From Mucilaginibacter sp. CSA2-8R (lineage in GTDB: Bacteria > Bacteroidota > Bacteroidia > Sphingobacteriales > Sphingobacteriaceae), in the NCBI RefSeq assembly GCF_038806765.1, contig NZ_CP152389.1, forward strand, positions 4,650,001 through 4,714,000: a stretch of DNA of 64,000 nucleotides, in the 5' to 3' direction. A program made the position numbers and the translations under genes. Below are positions 24,100 through 33,548 of this stretch, one piece after another. The first letter of the stretch is position 1, and each line of letters starts with the position of its first letter. Under the pieces are notes generated by a model that worked only from the letters and a program-made list of their open reading frames with translations, was not told the DNA's origin and ran no database searches.

Positions 24100-26895
24100 A
24101 TGAAATATATACTCACGGTTATCCTGTCCTGTTTTATTTGCGGCCTTGTTTCTGCGCAAACCAATTACCACATCAACGGTTCCGTAGCCGATACTATTTC
24201 GAATGTAAAGCTGCATAACACCAGCATTATGGTGCTTAACGCTAAAGACTCTACCTTGCGCAAATTTACCCGCGCTGCTGCCGATGGCACCTTCTCTATC
24301 AATAATTTGGGAAAAGGTAAATTTATACTGGTAGCCAGTTATCCAAAATATGCAGATTATGTTGAAAATTTTGCACTCGACTCTGTACACACGTCGTATA
24401 ACTTCGGCCGGCTGAGCTTGATCTTAAAATCGAAGCTTTTAGAGGGGGTAATTGTAAAAGGCACCCGCGCTGCTATTAAACTTAAAGGTGATACCACCGA
24501 GTTTAACGCATCCAGCTTTACAGTACAGCCTAACGCCAAAGTAGAGGATTTATTAAAACAGCTACCCGGCATACAGGTAGATAAAGATGGAAAGATTACT
24601 GCACAGGGGCAAGCCGTACCTAAAGTATTGGTAGATGGCGAAGAATTTTTTGGCGACGACCCTACCCTGGTTACTAAAAACATACGCGCCGACATGGTTG
24701 ATAAAGTGCAACTATACGATAAAGCCAGCGACCAAGCTGCATTTACCGGGGTTGATGATGGTAACAAAACCAAAACTATCAACATCAAACTTAAGGAAGA
24801 TAAAAAGAACGGCTATTTTGGTAAGGTAGATGCAGGCATCGGCACCAAGAAATTTTACCAGGAACAGGTTGCGTTTAACAAGTTTATAGGTAAAAAGAAG
24901 TTTTCGGCCTATGGTACTTTAGCCAACACCGGCAAAACTGGCCTGGGATGGCAGGATGCCAATAAATTTGGCACCTCGGGCAATAACATTGAAGTTGTAG
25001 ATGGCGGAATCAATATATCTGGAGGCAATGATGAATTAGAAGGCTGGAATGGCAGATTTGATGGGCAAGGTATACCAACAGCGCGTACTGGTGGTGTACA
25101 TTATGACGATAAATGGAATGCTGATAAGCAGACCATCAACGCTAATTATAAAATAGGCTCATTGGGTGTTACCGGTAGCAGCAATCAACAATCACAGAAC
25201 AGCTTGTCTACGGGGCTAATCCGGTCAAACACTAACCAAAATTTTAATAATTATATTTTCAGGCAAAAGGTAGATGGTACATTGGTAATTAAGCTTGACA
25301 GTACCTCTAACTTGAAAATATCAGCCGATGCTACGTTTAAACACAGCAACAGTCAAAGTGACAATGCTGCTTCAAGCGTGCGTGGCGACAGCTCCTTAAT
25401 TAATACTAATAATCGCCGATTGGATAACAAAGGCGACGAGCAGACCTTTAACTTCTCGGCATTTTATAACAAAAAATTCAAAAAGGCAGGCCGCACAGTG
25501 TCTTTTTTGGTAACTCAATCGGTTGACGAAAATAAAAACAAAGGAAATTTATTATCCGAAATTAAATACTACAACGAAAAAAGCTCGCTTGATAGTGCGC
25601 GAGTGGTTGATCAGTTTAAAGACAATAACATTCAAACATCTATTTTTAATACCAACCTTACATACTCAGAGCCATTCTCTAAAACATTCTCGCTTATAGC
25701 TAATTACGGAGTTGGAATAAGTAACAGTACAGCTGACCGCAGATCGTACAACCAATCAACACCAGGTAACTATGATGTACTGGTGCCCAGTTTGAGTAAT
25801 AACTATCGCCTCGACCAGTTTACTAACCAGGGTGGTGCCGTTTTTAACTACAAAAAAGACAAAACCACCTTTAACTTCGGTACTAAGGTAGCTCTGGTGA
25901 ACTTTAAACAGCTCAATAAATTCACCGATAATGAATTTGACCGGAACTTTATCAACTGGAATCCACAGTTGCTTTATATGTATCGTTTTACACAGCAAAA
26001 ATGGTTCAGGTTTAATTACAATGGCAGTACCCGTCAGCCAACAATAGACCAGATACAGCCCATCATTATCAATACCGATCCACTTAACGTCACCTTGGGT
26101 AATCCGGATTTAAAGCCGTCCTTTAACAATCGTTTTTCTTTTAGCTATAGCTCTTATAAAGTTTTAACCAATCGCTCAATATGGCTGAGCGCCAGTTATA
26201 ATGTTACGTCTAATCCTATTGTAAGCAACGTTACTACCGATCCTAAAACGGGTTTTACTACTAACCGGTACGTAAACCTTCCGGGCCAAAGCACGTCCAG
26301 CTATTCGGCTTACGGCGATGTAGGCATGAAGCTCAAATTTTTATTCAACGTAGAGGGAGGGATAGGTTTAAATACCAATGGCAGCACCTACTTTAACATG
26401 GTAAATAACGCGTTGAACAGAACACGTTCAAATTCTTACGGCATCAATGCGACCCTCAGACGTTATATTGAAAAGAAACTTGATTTTTACGTAAGCGGCG
26501 GGCCTACTTATACCCTAGGCGAATCATCTTTGCAACCAGGAATTAACAATAACGGCTCGGGCTTTACCATTAACCATGATGTTAATGTGTACCTGCCCGG
26601 CAAACTGCAAATTGGTTTTGATGGCGGATACGAGTACCGTGCGCCTACCCAATCATTTAACCAAAGCTTTAGCCGTTACCTGCTAAATGGTTACATCAAC
26701 AAATCGTTGGTTAAAGACGAAAGTTTGAAAATACGCCTTACGGTGAACGACCTCCTGAACCAAAACCGTGGTTTTGACCGCAGATCGTCAGGCAGCTTTC
26801 TTACACAAAACACTTATACCACCATCAGACGATATTTTATGTTCTCTATAGTTTATGACTTTAATAAAATGGGCGGTGCGCCGCCAAAAAAATAA
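24100..26895 (+). CDS. outer-membrane beta-barrel protein with carboxypeptidase-regulatory and plug domains
   Basis: A 931-residue TonB-receptor-like outer-membrane protein of the OMP_b-brl_3 group. The signal peptide ends SAQ at residue 20. A carboxypeptidase-D-like sandwich spans about 25-110 (NYHINGSVADTISNVKLH). A plug-like region covers about 125-240 (VEDLLKQLPGIQVDKDG, then KVLVDGEEFFGDDP). The rest is an aromatic-rich barrel ending in FSIVYDFNKMGG. It forms an operon with the GLPGLI gene, whose ATG is only 4 bases after this stop. It converges on an ECF sigma factor with a small partner, a common association for regulated outer-membrane proteins. The ligand is unknown. Confidence 0.88.
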   Translation: MKYILTVILSCFICGLVSAQTNYHINGSVADTISNVKLHNTSIMVLNAKDSTLRKFTRAAADGTFSINNLGKGKFILVASYPKYADYVENFALDSVHTSYNFGRLSLILKSKLLEGVIVKGTRAAIKLKGDTTEFNASSFTVQPNAKVEDLLKQLPGIQVDKDGKITAQGQAVPKVLVDGEEFFGDDPTLVTKNIRADMVDKVQLYDKASDQAAFTGVDDGNKTKTINIKLKEDKKNGYFGKVDAGIGTKKFYQEQVAFNKFIGKKKFSAYGTLANTGKTGLGWQDANKFGTSGNNIEVVDGGINISGGNDELEGWNGRFDGQGIPTARTGGVHYDDKWNADKQTINANYKIGSLGVTGSSNQQSQNSLSTGLIRSNTNQNFNNYIFRQKVDGTLVIKLDSTSNLKISADATFKHSNSQSDNAASSVRGDSSLINTNNRRLDNKGDEQTFNFSAFYNKKFKKAGRTVSFLVTQSVDENKNKGNLLSEIKYYNEKSSLDSARVVDQFKDNNIQTSIFNTNLTYSEPFSKTFSLIANYGVGISNSTADRRSYNQSTPGNYDVLVPSLSNNYRLDQFTNQGGAVFNYKKDKTTFNFGTKVALVNFKQLNKFTDNEFDRNFINWNPQLLYMYRFTQQKWFRFNYNGSTRQPTIDQIQPIIINTDPLNVTLGNPDLKPSFNNRFSFSYSSYKVLTNRSIWLSASYNVTSNPIVSNVTTDPKTGFTTNRYVNLPGQSTSSYSAYGDVGMKLKFLFNVEGGIGLNTNGSTYFNMVNNALNRTRSNSYGINATLRRYIEKKLDFYVSGGPTYTLGESSLQPGINNNGSGFTINHDVNVYLPGKLQIGFDGGYEYRAPTQSFNQSFSRYLLNGYINKSLVKDESLKIRLTVNDLLNQNRGFDRRSSGSFLTQNTYTTIRRYFMFSIVYDFNKMGGAPPKK

Positions 26896-26899
26896 CATC

Positions 26900-27673
26900 A
26901 TGAAAAGTAAACATATCTTTATTTTATGCTTAACCTTATTAGTGCGTAAGCTATCAATAGCACAAAATGCCCACTTTACCAACAGTGGCGTTATTGAGTA
27001 TGAAAAAAGCGTAAATATGTACGCTATAATAAAAAAACGCATCACCAAAGAAAACGAAAGCTTTCTGCAACCGGCCTACGAGCAGTTCCGCAAATCGCAG
27101 CCGCAATTTAAAAAGCAAACCAGTACGCTCACGTTTACCGACAACCAAACTCTGTATGTGCCCAAACCAGACGAAGGAGCCAACAACTCTTTTTTTAATT
27201 CAGCCATTGTAGCGCAAAACAATACCATTGGTACCGATTTAAATAAACAGACCAGCAGTGTGCAAAAAAAGGTTTACGAAGAAACTTTTTTAGTGAAAGA
27301 CAGCCTGCGTAAAATAAATTGGAAAATAACCGACGAAACCCGCGAAATAGCCGGCTTTAATTGCCGCCGGGCTAATGCATTAATTATGGACTCTGTTTAT
27401 GTAGTGGCTTTCTACACCAATGAAATTGCCGTTTCGGGAGGCCCGGAATCGTTTACCGGGTTGCCAGGCATGATTTTGCAAGTGGCCCTACCTCACGAAA
27501 ACATTATTTGGCTTGCCACCAAAGTAACCGATATGGCTATACCCATAAACAAGGTAGCACCGCCAACCAAAGGTAAACCGGTAGACAATAAGAAAATGCG
27601 CGCTACGCTCGAAGACGCTATGAAAGATTGGGGCACGTATGCACAGGACGAATACAAAGCCTATCAACTATAA
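26900..27673 (+). CDS. GLPGLI family protein
   Basis: A 257-residue exported Bacteroidota protein named for its signature, here seen as FTGLPGMILQV near residue 195. The N-terminus (HIFILCLTLLVRKLSIAQ) is a signal peptide ending in AQ. The start chosen is the ATG at 26900, directly after the upstream barrel gene and immediately before the signal peptide. The frame is open further upstream but would run inside the barrel gene. GLPGLI proteins regularly follow this kind of barrel protein and are presumed periplasmic or surface partners of unknown activity. The operon ends at a good terminator. Confidence 0.92.
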   Translation: MKSKHIFILCLTLLVRKLSIAQNAHFTNSGVIEYEKSVNMYAIIKKRITKENESFLQPAYEQFRKSQPQFKKQTSTLTFTDNQTLYVPKPDEGANNSFFNSAIVAQNNTIGTDLNKQTSSVQKKVYEETFLVKDSLRKINWKITDETREIAGFNCRRANALIMDSVYVVAFYTNEIAVSGGPESFTGLPGMILQVALPHENIIWLATKVTDMAIPINKVAPPTKGKPVDNKKMRATLEDAMKDWGTYAQDEYKAYQL

Positions 27674-27681
27674 AATAAACC

Positions 27682-27720
27682 AATGCCCGAAATGCTTTAA
27701 GACTTTTCGGGCATTTGTTT
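27682..27720 (+). terminator. terminator after the GLPGLI gene
   Basis: An 11-bp perfect stem AATGCCCGAAA/TTTCGGGCATT with a 12-base loop precedes TGTTTT. The convergent small gene begins just after, so it may serve both strands. Confidence 0.8.
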
Positions 27721-27725
27721 TATGC

Positions 27726-27995
27726 CTACTTTTTAAATAACCTATATATCCTGTCTCTAAACGTATGATGGAGAGGTTCAGAAAATATTTTTTGCTCCAC
27801 CATTTTAATTTGTTCTTTAAGCTGCTTGCGGCCCCGAAGCTTTACTAATTGATGAACCTGCTGCTGCCTTATCACAGTGTCACTCAATTCCGGGCATAAC
27901 AGTAAACGAACCTCAAAAACTAGTTGTTCGGCAGGTGGCAACTGTTTTTGAATATAATTGTCAATCAGGCGGGTTTCAGATGCAGAAGTCTTCAT
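27726..27995 (-). CDS. 89-residue putative cytoplasmic anti-sigma-like protein
   Basis: Overlaps the end of the ECF sigma gene by 20 bases, implying translational coupling. It is soluble, with no membrane helix or zinc site. The N-terminal pattern IDNYIQKQLPPAEQLVFEVR followed by CPELSDTV resembles the start of many Bacteroidota anti-sigma or zinc-finger-like proteins (IDxYLxGxLxxxExxxFE), but those normally continue into a membrane helix. The rest (KLRGRKQLKEQIKMVEQK, FRDRIYRLFKK) is basic. An anti-sigma or sigma-modulating role is inferred from position and N-terminal similarity. Confidence 0.6.
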   Translation of the reverse strand: MKTSASETRLIDNYIQKQLPPAEQLVFEVRLLLCPELSDTVIRQQQVHQLVKLRGRKQLKEQIKMVEQKIFSEPLHHTFRDRIYRLFKK

Positions 27996-28506
27996 AAGTC
28001 AGTGATTTTTCTTTTACTTTTTCGCGTACTTTCTCGAGGCATTTATGTTTCTGTACGGTTGCCGATCGCTCGCCCGATAAGTTAAAACGCTCTGCAATTT
28101 CCCGCATGTTCAGTTTGTCGTAATAAAAAGCCTGCAGCATATCCATACATTTTTGCCCGGCGGTTTCTAAATAGCGCAGTAAACGATTAGCGGCAGGAAC
28201 AACAACAACTTCTATAGCTAAATGATCATAATCTAAAACATCTTCGCTTACCGTACCTTTCTGTTTTTGCTGACGGTGATACCATAAATGTTTGGCAATA
28301 CCCAACAGATAGGCTTTCTCGCTATGCTCAATTATCACCTTACTGGCAATTGCCTTTTCGTAGTAAATTACCAGTGCATCCTGAAAAACATCTTTAGCAT
28401 CGTCAAGCGTTCCACCTTTCCCTTTTATATAAGCAGCCACCGCCGAAAAAACCGACAAGTATAAATGCGTTAACCATTGTTCATGATTGATGTTACCTTT
28501 CTCCAT
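27976..28506 (-). CDS. ECF-type RNA polymerase sigma factor
   Basis: A 176-residue sigma-70 family protein. Region 2 is recognisable (TLDDAKDVFQDALVIYYEKA, then KAYLLGIAKHLWYHRQQ) and region 4 contains a helix-turn-helix (MREIAERFNLSGERSATVQ). It diverges from the GH63-like gene and converges on the barrel-GLPGLI operon, which is a plausible target. A small protein overlapping its 3' end is its likely partner. Region 4 lacks the standard spacing around the recognition helix, as in several divergent Bacteroidota ECF groups. Confidence 0.85.
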   Translation of the reverse strand: MEKGNINHEQWLTHLYLSVFSAVAAYIKGKGGTLDDAKDVFQDALVIYYEKAIASKVIIEHSEKAYLLGIAKHLWYHRQQKQKGTVSEDVLDYDHLAIEVVVVPAANRLLRYLETAGQKCMDMLQAFYYDKLNMREIAERFNLSGERSATVQKHKCLEKVREKVKEKSLTYEDFCI

Positions 28507-28675
28507 AACTCAACTGTTAGTATAACTCTATTTTCTTAGTAGTGTACGCCACTGTTCATAAATCACCAAAAATTCAAAAATTTCAGGTGATTTGTTGTAA
28601 CAGTCAGGTCATTAAATTTTCATTAAGCTTATCATAGCAATAAAACTCTATCTTACCGGCTATGTTCAACTACCT

Positions 28676-31279
28676 ATGAATGCAGAACAAACCCGCCTGC
28701 AACAACACTATGCCGGTGAAACTAATTGGTTAAAATGGGGGCCTTATTTGTCAGAAAGGCAGTGGGGTACCGTTCGGGAAGATTATAGTGCCGAAGGTAA
28801 TTCGTGGGACGCCGTTACTCATGATATGGCCCGCAGCAAAGCCTATCGCTGGGGCGAAGAAGGCATTGCCGGCTTAAGCGATGACAAACAACTGCTTTGC
28901 TTAAGCATGGCGTTATGGAACGGGCAAGACCCCATTTTAAAAGAAAGGCTTTTTGGTTTAACCAACAATGAGGGCAACCACGGCGAGGACGTTAAAGAAT
29001 TATATTATTACCTGGACAGTACGCCTACCCACAGCTATCTCAAAATGCTGTATAAATATCCGCAACAGGCTTACCCCTATCAATGGCTGATTGACGAAAA
29101 CCGACGGCGCAGCAAGCTGGAGCCTGAGTTTGAATTAATTGATACCGGCATTTTTAATGAGGACAAATATTTTGATGTTTTTGCAGAGTACGCAAAGCAC
29201 AAAGAGGAAGATATTTTAATAAAATATACTGTTTACAACCGTAGCAGTGCTGATGCACCTATACATTTGTTGCCGCAATTTTGGTATCGTAATTTTTGGC
29301 TTGAAGGCGAAAACAAGCCCAAGATGATTTATCAGGGTAATAATACCGTGCTGTTTCATGGCGGCGATTTGGGCGATTATTTTGTTTACGCCGACGGCAC
29401 ACCCGAGTTGTTATTTACAGAAAACGAAACTAATAATAAGCGCCTATATCAATCAGCCAATACAGCTACATATGTTAAGGATGGCATCAACAATCGCGTG
29501 GTCAATAACCAAAAAGACGCGGTTAACGCTAACCATGAAGGTACCAAAGCGGCTTTTTGGTATCAGCTCAATGTGCCGGCTAAAGGCAGCATTACTGTAA
29601 AGCTGAGATTAAGTAAAACTAAACAGATAAATGCATTTGGCAATTTTGATCAATTATTTAACATCAGGCAAGCCGAAGCTGATCAGTTTTACAGCGACGT
29701 TCAGTTTAATACAAATACCGATGACGAAAAGCTTGTACAGCGGCAGGCGTGGGCCGGTATGCTTTGGAATAAACAGTATTACAATTTTAATGTAAAACGC
29801 TGGCTGGACGGCGACCCGCAAGAACCAGCGCCGCCCGAAAGCCGTAAACATGGCCGTAACAACCACTGGAAGCACCTCGTAGCCGAAGATATTTTATCGA
29901 TGCCCGACAAGTGGGAATATCCGTGGTTTGCAGCCTGGGATTTAGCTTTTCACTGTATCACGCTTGCACCGCTTGATCCTGGCTTTGCCAAAAAGCAACT
30001 GTTGCTATTGGTTAACTCCAACTACATACATCCCAACGGCCAATTACCAGCCTATGAGTGGGATTTTGGAGATGTAAACCCACCCGTGCATGCCCTGGCG
30101 GCCTGGCAGGTTTACCAAACCGACCGCCAAATAAATTTTAAAAACGACTTTACTTTTTTAGAAGAGATTTTTCAGAAACTGTTACTCAATTTTACCTGGT
30201 GGGTAAACCGTAAAGACAGCGAAGGTAATAACATTTTTGAAGGCGGCTTTTTAGGGCTGGATAACATAGGGGTATTTAATCGTAGTGCTCCGGTGCCCGG
30301 CGGCGGCTTTTTAGAGCAGGCCGATGGCACCAGCTGGATGGCTATGTACTCGCTTAACATGATGCGTATTGCCATGGAGCTGACTGCCTATAGCCCTACT
30401 TACGAAACCATGGCCATTAAATTTGCCGAGCACTTTTTGTTTATAGCAGGCTCGCTCACTAACATTGGCGAAGATGCCCTGGGCCTTTGGGATGAGCAGG
30501 ACGGCTTTTTTTACGATGTACTGCGTAAACCGGATGGCGGGTATGACCGCTTACGGCTGCGCACCCTGGTAGGCTTAATCCCTATGTTTGCAGTAATTGT
30601 GTTTGATGAGGCCCGATGGCGAAACCTGCCTAGATTAACCGAGCGACTGGACTGGTTTATGCAACAACGGCCCGACCTGGTAAATCTGGTAAGCCGCTGG
30701 AAAGATACCAAGGGCAACCAGAAACACCTTTTTTCGTTATTACGTGGCCACCGCATGAAACTGCTGTTGAAACGCATGCTGGATACCAATGAGTTTTTAT
30801 CGCCTTATGGTATACGTTCTATCTCCAAAGTTTACGAGCAACAGCCCTTTAAGTATATGCTCAACAACGCCGATTATTCGGTAAAATACTTGCCGGCCGA
30901 AAGTGACAGCAGCATGTTTGGCGGTAACAGTAACTGGCGCGGGCCTATCTGGATGCCTATTAATTATTTATTGATTAGCGCATTGTATCGTTTTCACGAA
31001 TATTACAGCGATGATTTTAAAGTGGAGTACCCAACACACTCGGGTAAGTATTTCACCCTGGTCGAAATTGGTGATGCCTTGGGCGAAAGACTAAAATCTA
31101 TTTTCCTGAAAAATGAGCATGGCGAGCGGCCCGTTTTTGGCGGTCATCCTAAACTAAACCATGATCCGCATTTTAAGGATTACATCCTGTTTCACGAATA
31201 TTTTCATGGCGATAATGGTAAGGGATTGGGCGCAAGTCATCAAACCGGCTGGACGGGACTAGCAGCCTTGTTAAGATAA
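28676..31279 (+). CDS. GH63-like glucosidase / MGH1-type hydrolase
   Basis: An 867-residue cytoplasmic protein (no signal peptide) related to glycoside hydrolase family 63, whose members include alpha-glucosidases and mannosylglycerate hydrolases. The N-terminus has the family opening (WLKWGPYLSERQWGTVRED). The central (alpha/alpha)6-barrel shows PWFAAWDLAFHCITLAPLDP and the acid-bearing segment QLPAYEWDFGDVNPPVHA. The C-terminal barrel has NSNWRGPIWMPINYLL. The aromatic and acidic residues expected for catalysis are present. An aquaporin gene follows by 16 bases and an SDR gene after that, suggesting one operon. Exact substrate (glucosyl or mannosyl conjugate) is not readable. Confidence 0.88.
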   Translation: MNAEQTRLQQHYAGETNWLKWGPYLSERQWGTVREDYSAEGNSWDAVTHDMARSKAYRWGEEGIAGLSDDKQLLCLSMALWNGQDPILKERLFGLTNNEGNHGEDVKELYYYLDSTPTHSYLKMLYKYPQQAYPYQWLIDENRRRSKLEPEFELIDTGIFNEDKYFDVFAEYAKHKEEDILIKYTVYNRSSADAPIHLLPQFWYRNFWLEGENKPKMIYQGNNTVLFHGGDLGDYFVYADGTPELLFTENETNNKRLYQSANTATYVKDGINNRVVNNQKDAVNANHEGTKAAFWYQLNVPAKGSITVKLRLSKTKQINAFGNFDQLFNIRQAEADQFYSDVQFNTNTDDEKLVQRQAWAGMLWNKQYYNFNVKRWLDGDPQEPAPPESRKHGRNNHWKHLVAEDILSMPDKWEYPWFAAWDLAFHCITLAPLDPGFAKKQLLLLVNSNYIHPNGQLPAYEWDFGDVNPPVHALAAWQVYQTDRQINFKNDFTFLEEIFQKLLLNFTWWVNRKDSEGNNIFEGGFLGLDNIGVFNRSAPVPGGGFLEQADGTSWMAMYSLNMMRIAMELTAYSPTYETMAIKFAEHFLFIAGSLTNIGEDALGLWDEQDGFFYDVLRKPDGGYDRLRLRTLVGLIPMFAVIVFDEARWRNLPRLTERLDWFMQQRPDLVNLVSRWKDTKGNQKHLFSLLRGHRMKLLLKRMLDTNEFLSPYGIRSISKVYEQQPFKYMLNNADYSVKYLPAESDSSMFGGNSNWRGPIWMPINYLLISALYRFHEYYSDDFKVEYPTHSGKYFTLVEIGDALGERLKSIFLKNEHGERPVFGGHPKLNHDPHFKDYILFHEYFHGDNGKGLGASHQTGWTGLAALLR

Positions 31280-31295
31280 AAACATAGCCGTAATA

Positions 31296-32063
31296 ATGAA
31301 GCAAACACCGTTTAAACTGTATGTGTCTGAGTTTATTGGTACTGCCTTATTACTTGCCGCTGGTTTAAGTGTAGTCATATTTAACTGGGGCAAAGGCTCA
31401 GTAATGAATTATTACATCCCCCAACCAGGCCTGCGCCGCTTGTTTACCGGATTTTTGTTTGGCACCACCGGCTGTTTAATAACCTTATCGCCGGTTGGCA
31501 AAATAAGTGGTGCCCATATTAACCCTGCGGTAAGCATCGCCTTTTGGATGTGCGGCAAGATGCAAAAACACGCGGTATTAGGTTACGTCATCAGCCAGAT
31601 GCTGGGCGCCGCTGCAGGCTGTTCATTATTGCTGCTTTGGGGCAGACAGGGTGCCAGCATAGATTATGGTAATACTGTGCCCGGCAATGCCGGCCTTGCC
31701 CCGGCGTTTGCCGGCGAAGTACTTACTACGTCAGCACTAATAACTTTACTGTACGTATTTGTGAGCAGCAAAAAGCTGAGAAATTATACACCTTTCACTA
31801 TTCCGTTTTTGTACAGTTTTATGGTTTGGGCCGAGTCGCCACTGTCTGGATGCAGTACTAACCCTGCTCGCAGTTTTGGTCCGGCGGTTGTTAGTGGTGT
31901 ATATACCGGTTACTGGTTGTACTGGCTGGCTCCGGTAACCGGCGTATTATTAGTAATGGGCTTTGTAAAGGCGGCTAACATACACCGGCATCATTTGATA
32001 GAAGCAGCAAGGGTAAGCTATCATCAAGAACTGTCACCGGCCGGAATAAAAACTTCGTCATAA
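31296..32063 (+). CDS. aquaporin / MIP-family channel
   Basis: An inner-membrane water or small-solute channel. The two half-helix motifs are intact: NPA at 76-78 (GAHINPAVS) and NPA at 189-191 followed by the selectivity-filter Arg192 (STNPARSFGPA). Six membrane helices can be traced. At 255 residues it is complete, with a basic C-terminal tail. The insertion loops before and after the first NPA differ from E. coli AqpZ and GlpF, so water-versus-glycerol choice is not settled. It is probably expressed together with the hydrolase upstream and the dehydrogenase downstream. Confidence 0.93.
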   Translation: MKQTPFKLYVSEFIGTALLLAAGLSVVIFNWGKGSVMNYYIPQPGLRRLFTGFLFGTTGCLITLSPVGKISGAHINPAVSIAFWMCGKMQKHAVLGYVISQMLGAAAGCSLLLLWGRQGASIDYGNTVPGNAGLAPAFAGEVLTTSALITLLYVFVSSKKLRNYTPFTIPFLYSFMVWAESPLSGCSTNPARSFGPAVVSGVYTGYWLYWLAPVTGVLLVMGFVKAANIHRHHLIEAARVSYHQELSPAGIKTSS

Positions 32064-32127
32064 AACAAACCAGTTGAGCATTTTAAACTTTCTATTCATA
32101 ATAAAGTAAATACCCAACCCACAACAT

Positions 32128-32898
32128 ATGAATCGTTTTGAAAACAAAGTAGCATTGGTGACCGGCAGCAGCCAGGGCATTGGCGCAGCATGTGCCCTTA
32201 GGTTAGCCAGCGAAGGTGCCGATGTAATATTTAACGGCCGTACACTCGATGAACGCGGCGAAGGCTTAATGAAACAAGTAACTGACATGGGCCGTAAAGC
32301 TCATTTTATTGAGGCCGACGTGAGCAAGATGCAAAACGTTGTGCAACTGGTGCAGGATGCTATTGCCGTTTACGGCCACTTGGATATTTTGGTAAATAAT
32401 GCCGGGGTAGAAAAAAACAATGATTTCTGGAACGTTACCGAAAAAGAATACGATTTTGTGATGGACACCAACTTAAAAGGCGTATTCTTCGGCATTCAGG
32501 CTTTTGTAAAATATTGTAAGGATCAGCAGCGCCCGGGTGTTATTGTAAATATGAGCTCGGTACATGAAGAAATTGTATTTCCGCACTTTGCAGCTTATTG
32601 TGCCAGTAAAGGAGCATTAAAAATGCTTACCCGCAACCTGGCTACAGAGCTTGCACCGTTAAATATGCGGGTAAACAATGTGGCCCCTGGCGCCATTGCT
32701 ACACCCATCAACCAGAAGCTGCTAAATAATAAAGAGCAGTTAGATAATTTATTAGAAAACATCCCGATGCGAAAGATGGGTACACCTGAGGATGTAGCTG
32801 CCTTAGTAGCATTTTTATGTTCTGATGATGCCAAGTACGTCACAGGGTCTACCTACTTTGTAGATGGTGGCTTAACCTACCATTACGAAGAGCAATAA
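32128..32898 (+). CDS. SDR oxidoreductase, glucose 1-dehydrogenase-like
   Basis: A 256-residue classical short-chain dehydrogenase. The cofactor motif is TGSSQGIG (12-19), NNAG is at 90-93, and the active site has Ser144 (NMSSVHEE), Tyr157 and Lys161 (YCASKGAL). Within SDRs the ending YVTGSTYFVDGGLTYHYE resembles sugar dehydrogenases of the glucose 1-dehydrogenase type. It follows the aquaporin by 64 bases with no terminator in between, so it may oxidise the sugar freed by the upstream hydrolase. That link is inference from position. Confidence 0.9.
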   Translation: MNRFENKVALVTGSSQGIGAACALRLASEGADVIFNGRTLDERGEGLMKQVTDMGRKAHFIEADVSKMQNVVQLVQDAIAVYGHLDILVNNAGVEKNNDFWNVTEKEYDFVMDTNLKGVFFGIQAFVKYCKDQQRPGVIVNMSSVHEEIVFPHFAAYCASKGALKMLTRNLATELAPLNMRVNNVAPGAIATPINQKLLNNKEQLDNLLENIPMRKMGTPEDVAALVAFLCSDDAKYVTGSTYFVDGGLTYHYEEQ

Positions 32899-32905
32899 AC
32901 GTTTT

Positions 32906-32946
32906 ACAGGCAACCTCAGATTAATGATTAATTTGAGGTTGCCTGT
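32906..32946. terminator. bidirectional terminator between SDR and MocA-like genes
   Basis: ACAGGCAACCTCA and TGAGGTTGCCTGT form a 13-bp perfect stem with a 15-base loop, followed on the plus strand by TTTTAC. Confidence 0.85.
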
Positions 32947-32960
32947 TTTACATAAATCAA

Positions 32961-33548
32961 TTAAGAGTTCACCAATCGCTTGTAATCTTCGGGCGTATCA
33001 ATATCAATGGCACCTTGCTCAAAAGGAACACTGATAACTTCGTTTTTGTATTTACCCAATAGCTTTTTTGCACCCTCCTGCCCTTTTAGGGCCATCAATT
33101 CCGGAACATATTTCCGGTCAAATAATACTGGTGCTCCCTCTGTATTTTGATAGGCGGAGGCGATGATATGACCATTGTTCGCCTCTTTAGCATCAATTAG
33201 TTTTTGCAATAACATCGTATCTACAAAGGGCTGATCGCATAACATAAGCAATACATTTTGTACTGTTGGATGCTCAGCTATCAACCGTTTAATTCCGGCA
33301 CTTACGGATGAAGCCATGCCCTGCTGCCAATCCGGGTTATGCACTATAGTTATGGAGGCGTTACTTAGCTCTGGAGTAATAACAACTGCTTGATTAGCGC
33401 CAACCACTACGATTACATAAGTGTTAACCAGTTTTACGGCAGCTTGCACAGCCCGGTACAGTAATGTTTGTTGCTGATAAATCAGTATCTGTTTGGGCTG
33501 CCCCATTCGCGATGATGCACCTGCCGCTAAAATGATTACACCTGTCAC
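32961..33548 (-). CDS. MobA/MocA-like nucleotidyltransferase
   Basis: A 195-residue NTP transferase with the signature LAAGASSRMGQPKQ (residues 7-20) and the metal-binding MLCDQP. The family includes MocA, which adds CMP to molybdopterin for xanthine-dehydrogenase-type enzymes. It starts with GTG and overlaps the XdhC stop by 4 bases (GTGA), implying translational coupling. This pairing strongly suggests molybdenum cofactor maturation, but no molybdenum hydroxylase gene is in the window. Confidence 0.85.
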   Translation of the reverse strand: MTGVIILAAGASSRMGQPKQILIYQQQTLLYRAVQAAVKLVNTYVIVVVGANQAVVITPELSNASITIVHNPDWQQGMASSVSAGIKRLIAEHPTVQNVLLMLCDQPFVDTMLLQKLIDAKEANNGHIIASAYQNTEGAPVLFDRKYVPELMALKGQEGAKKLLGKYKNEVISVPFEQGAIDIDTPEDYKRLVNS

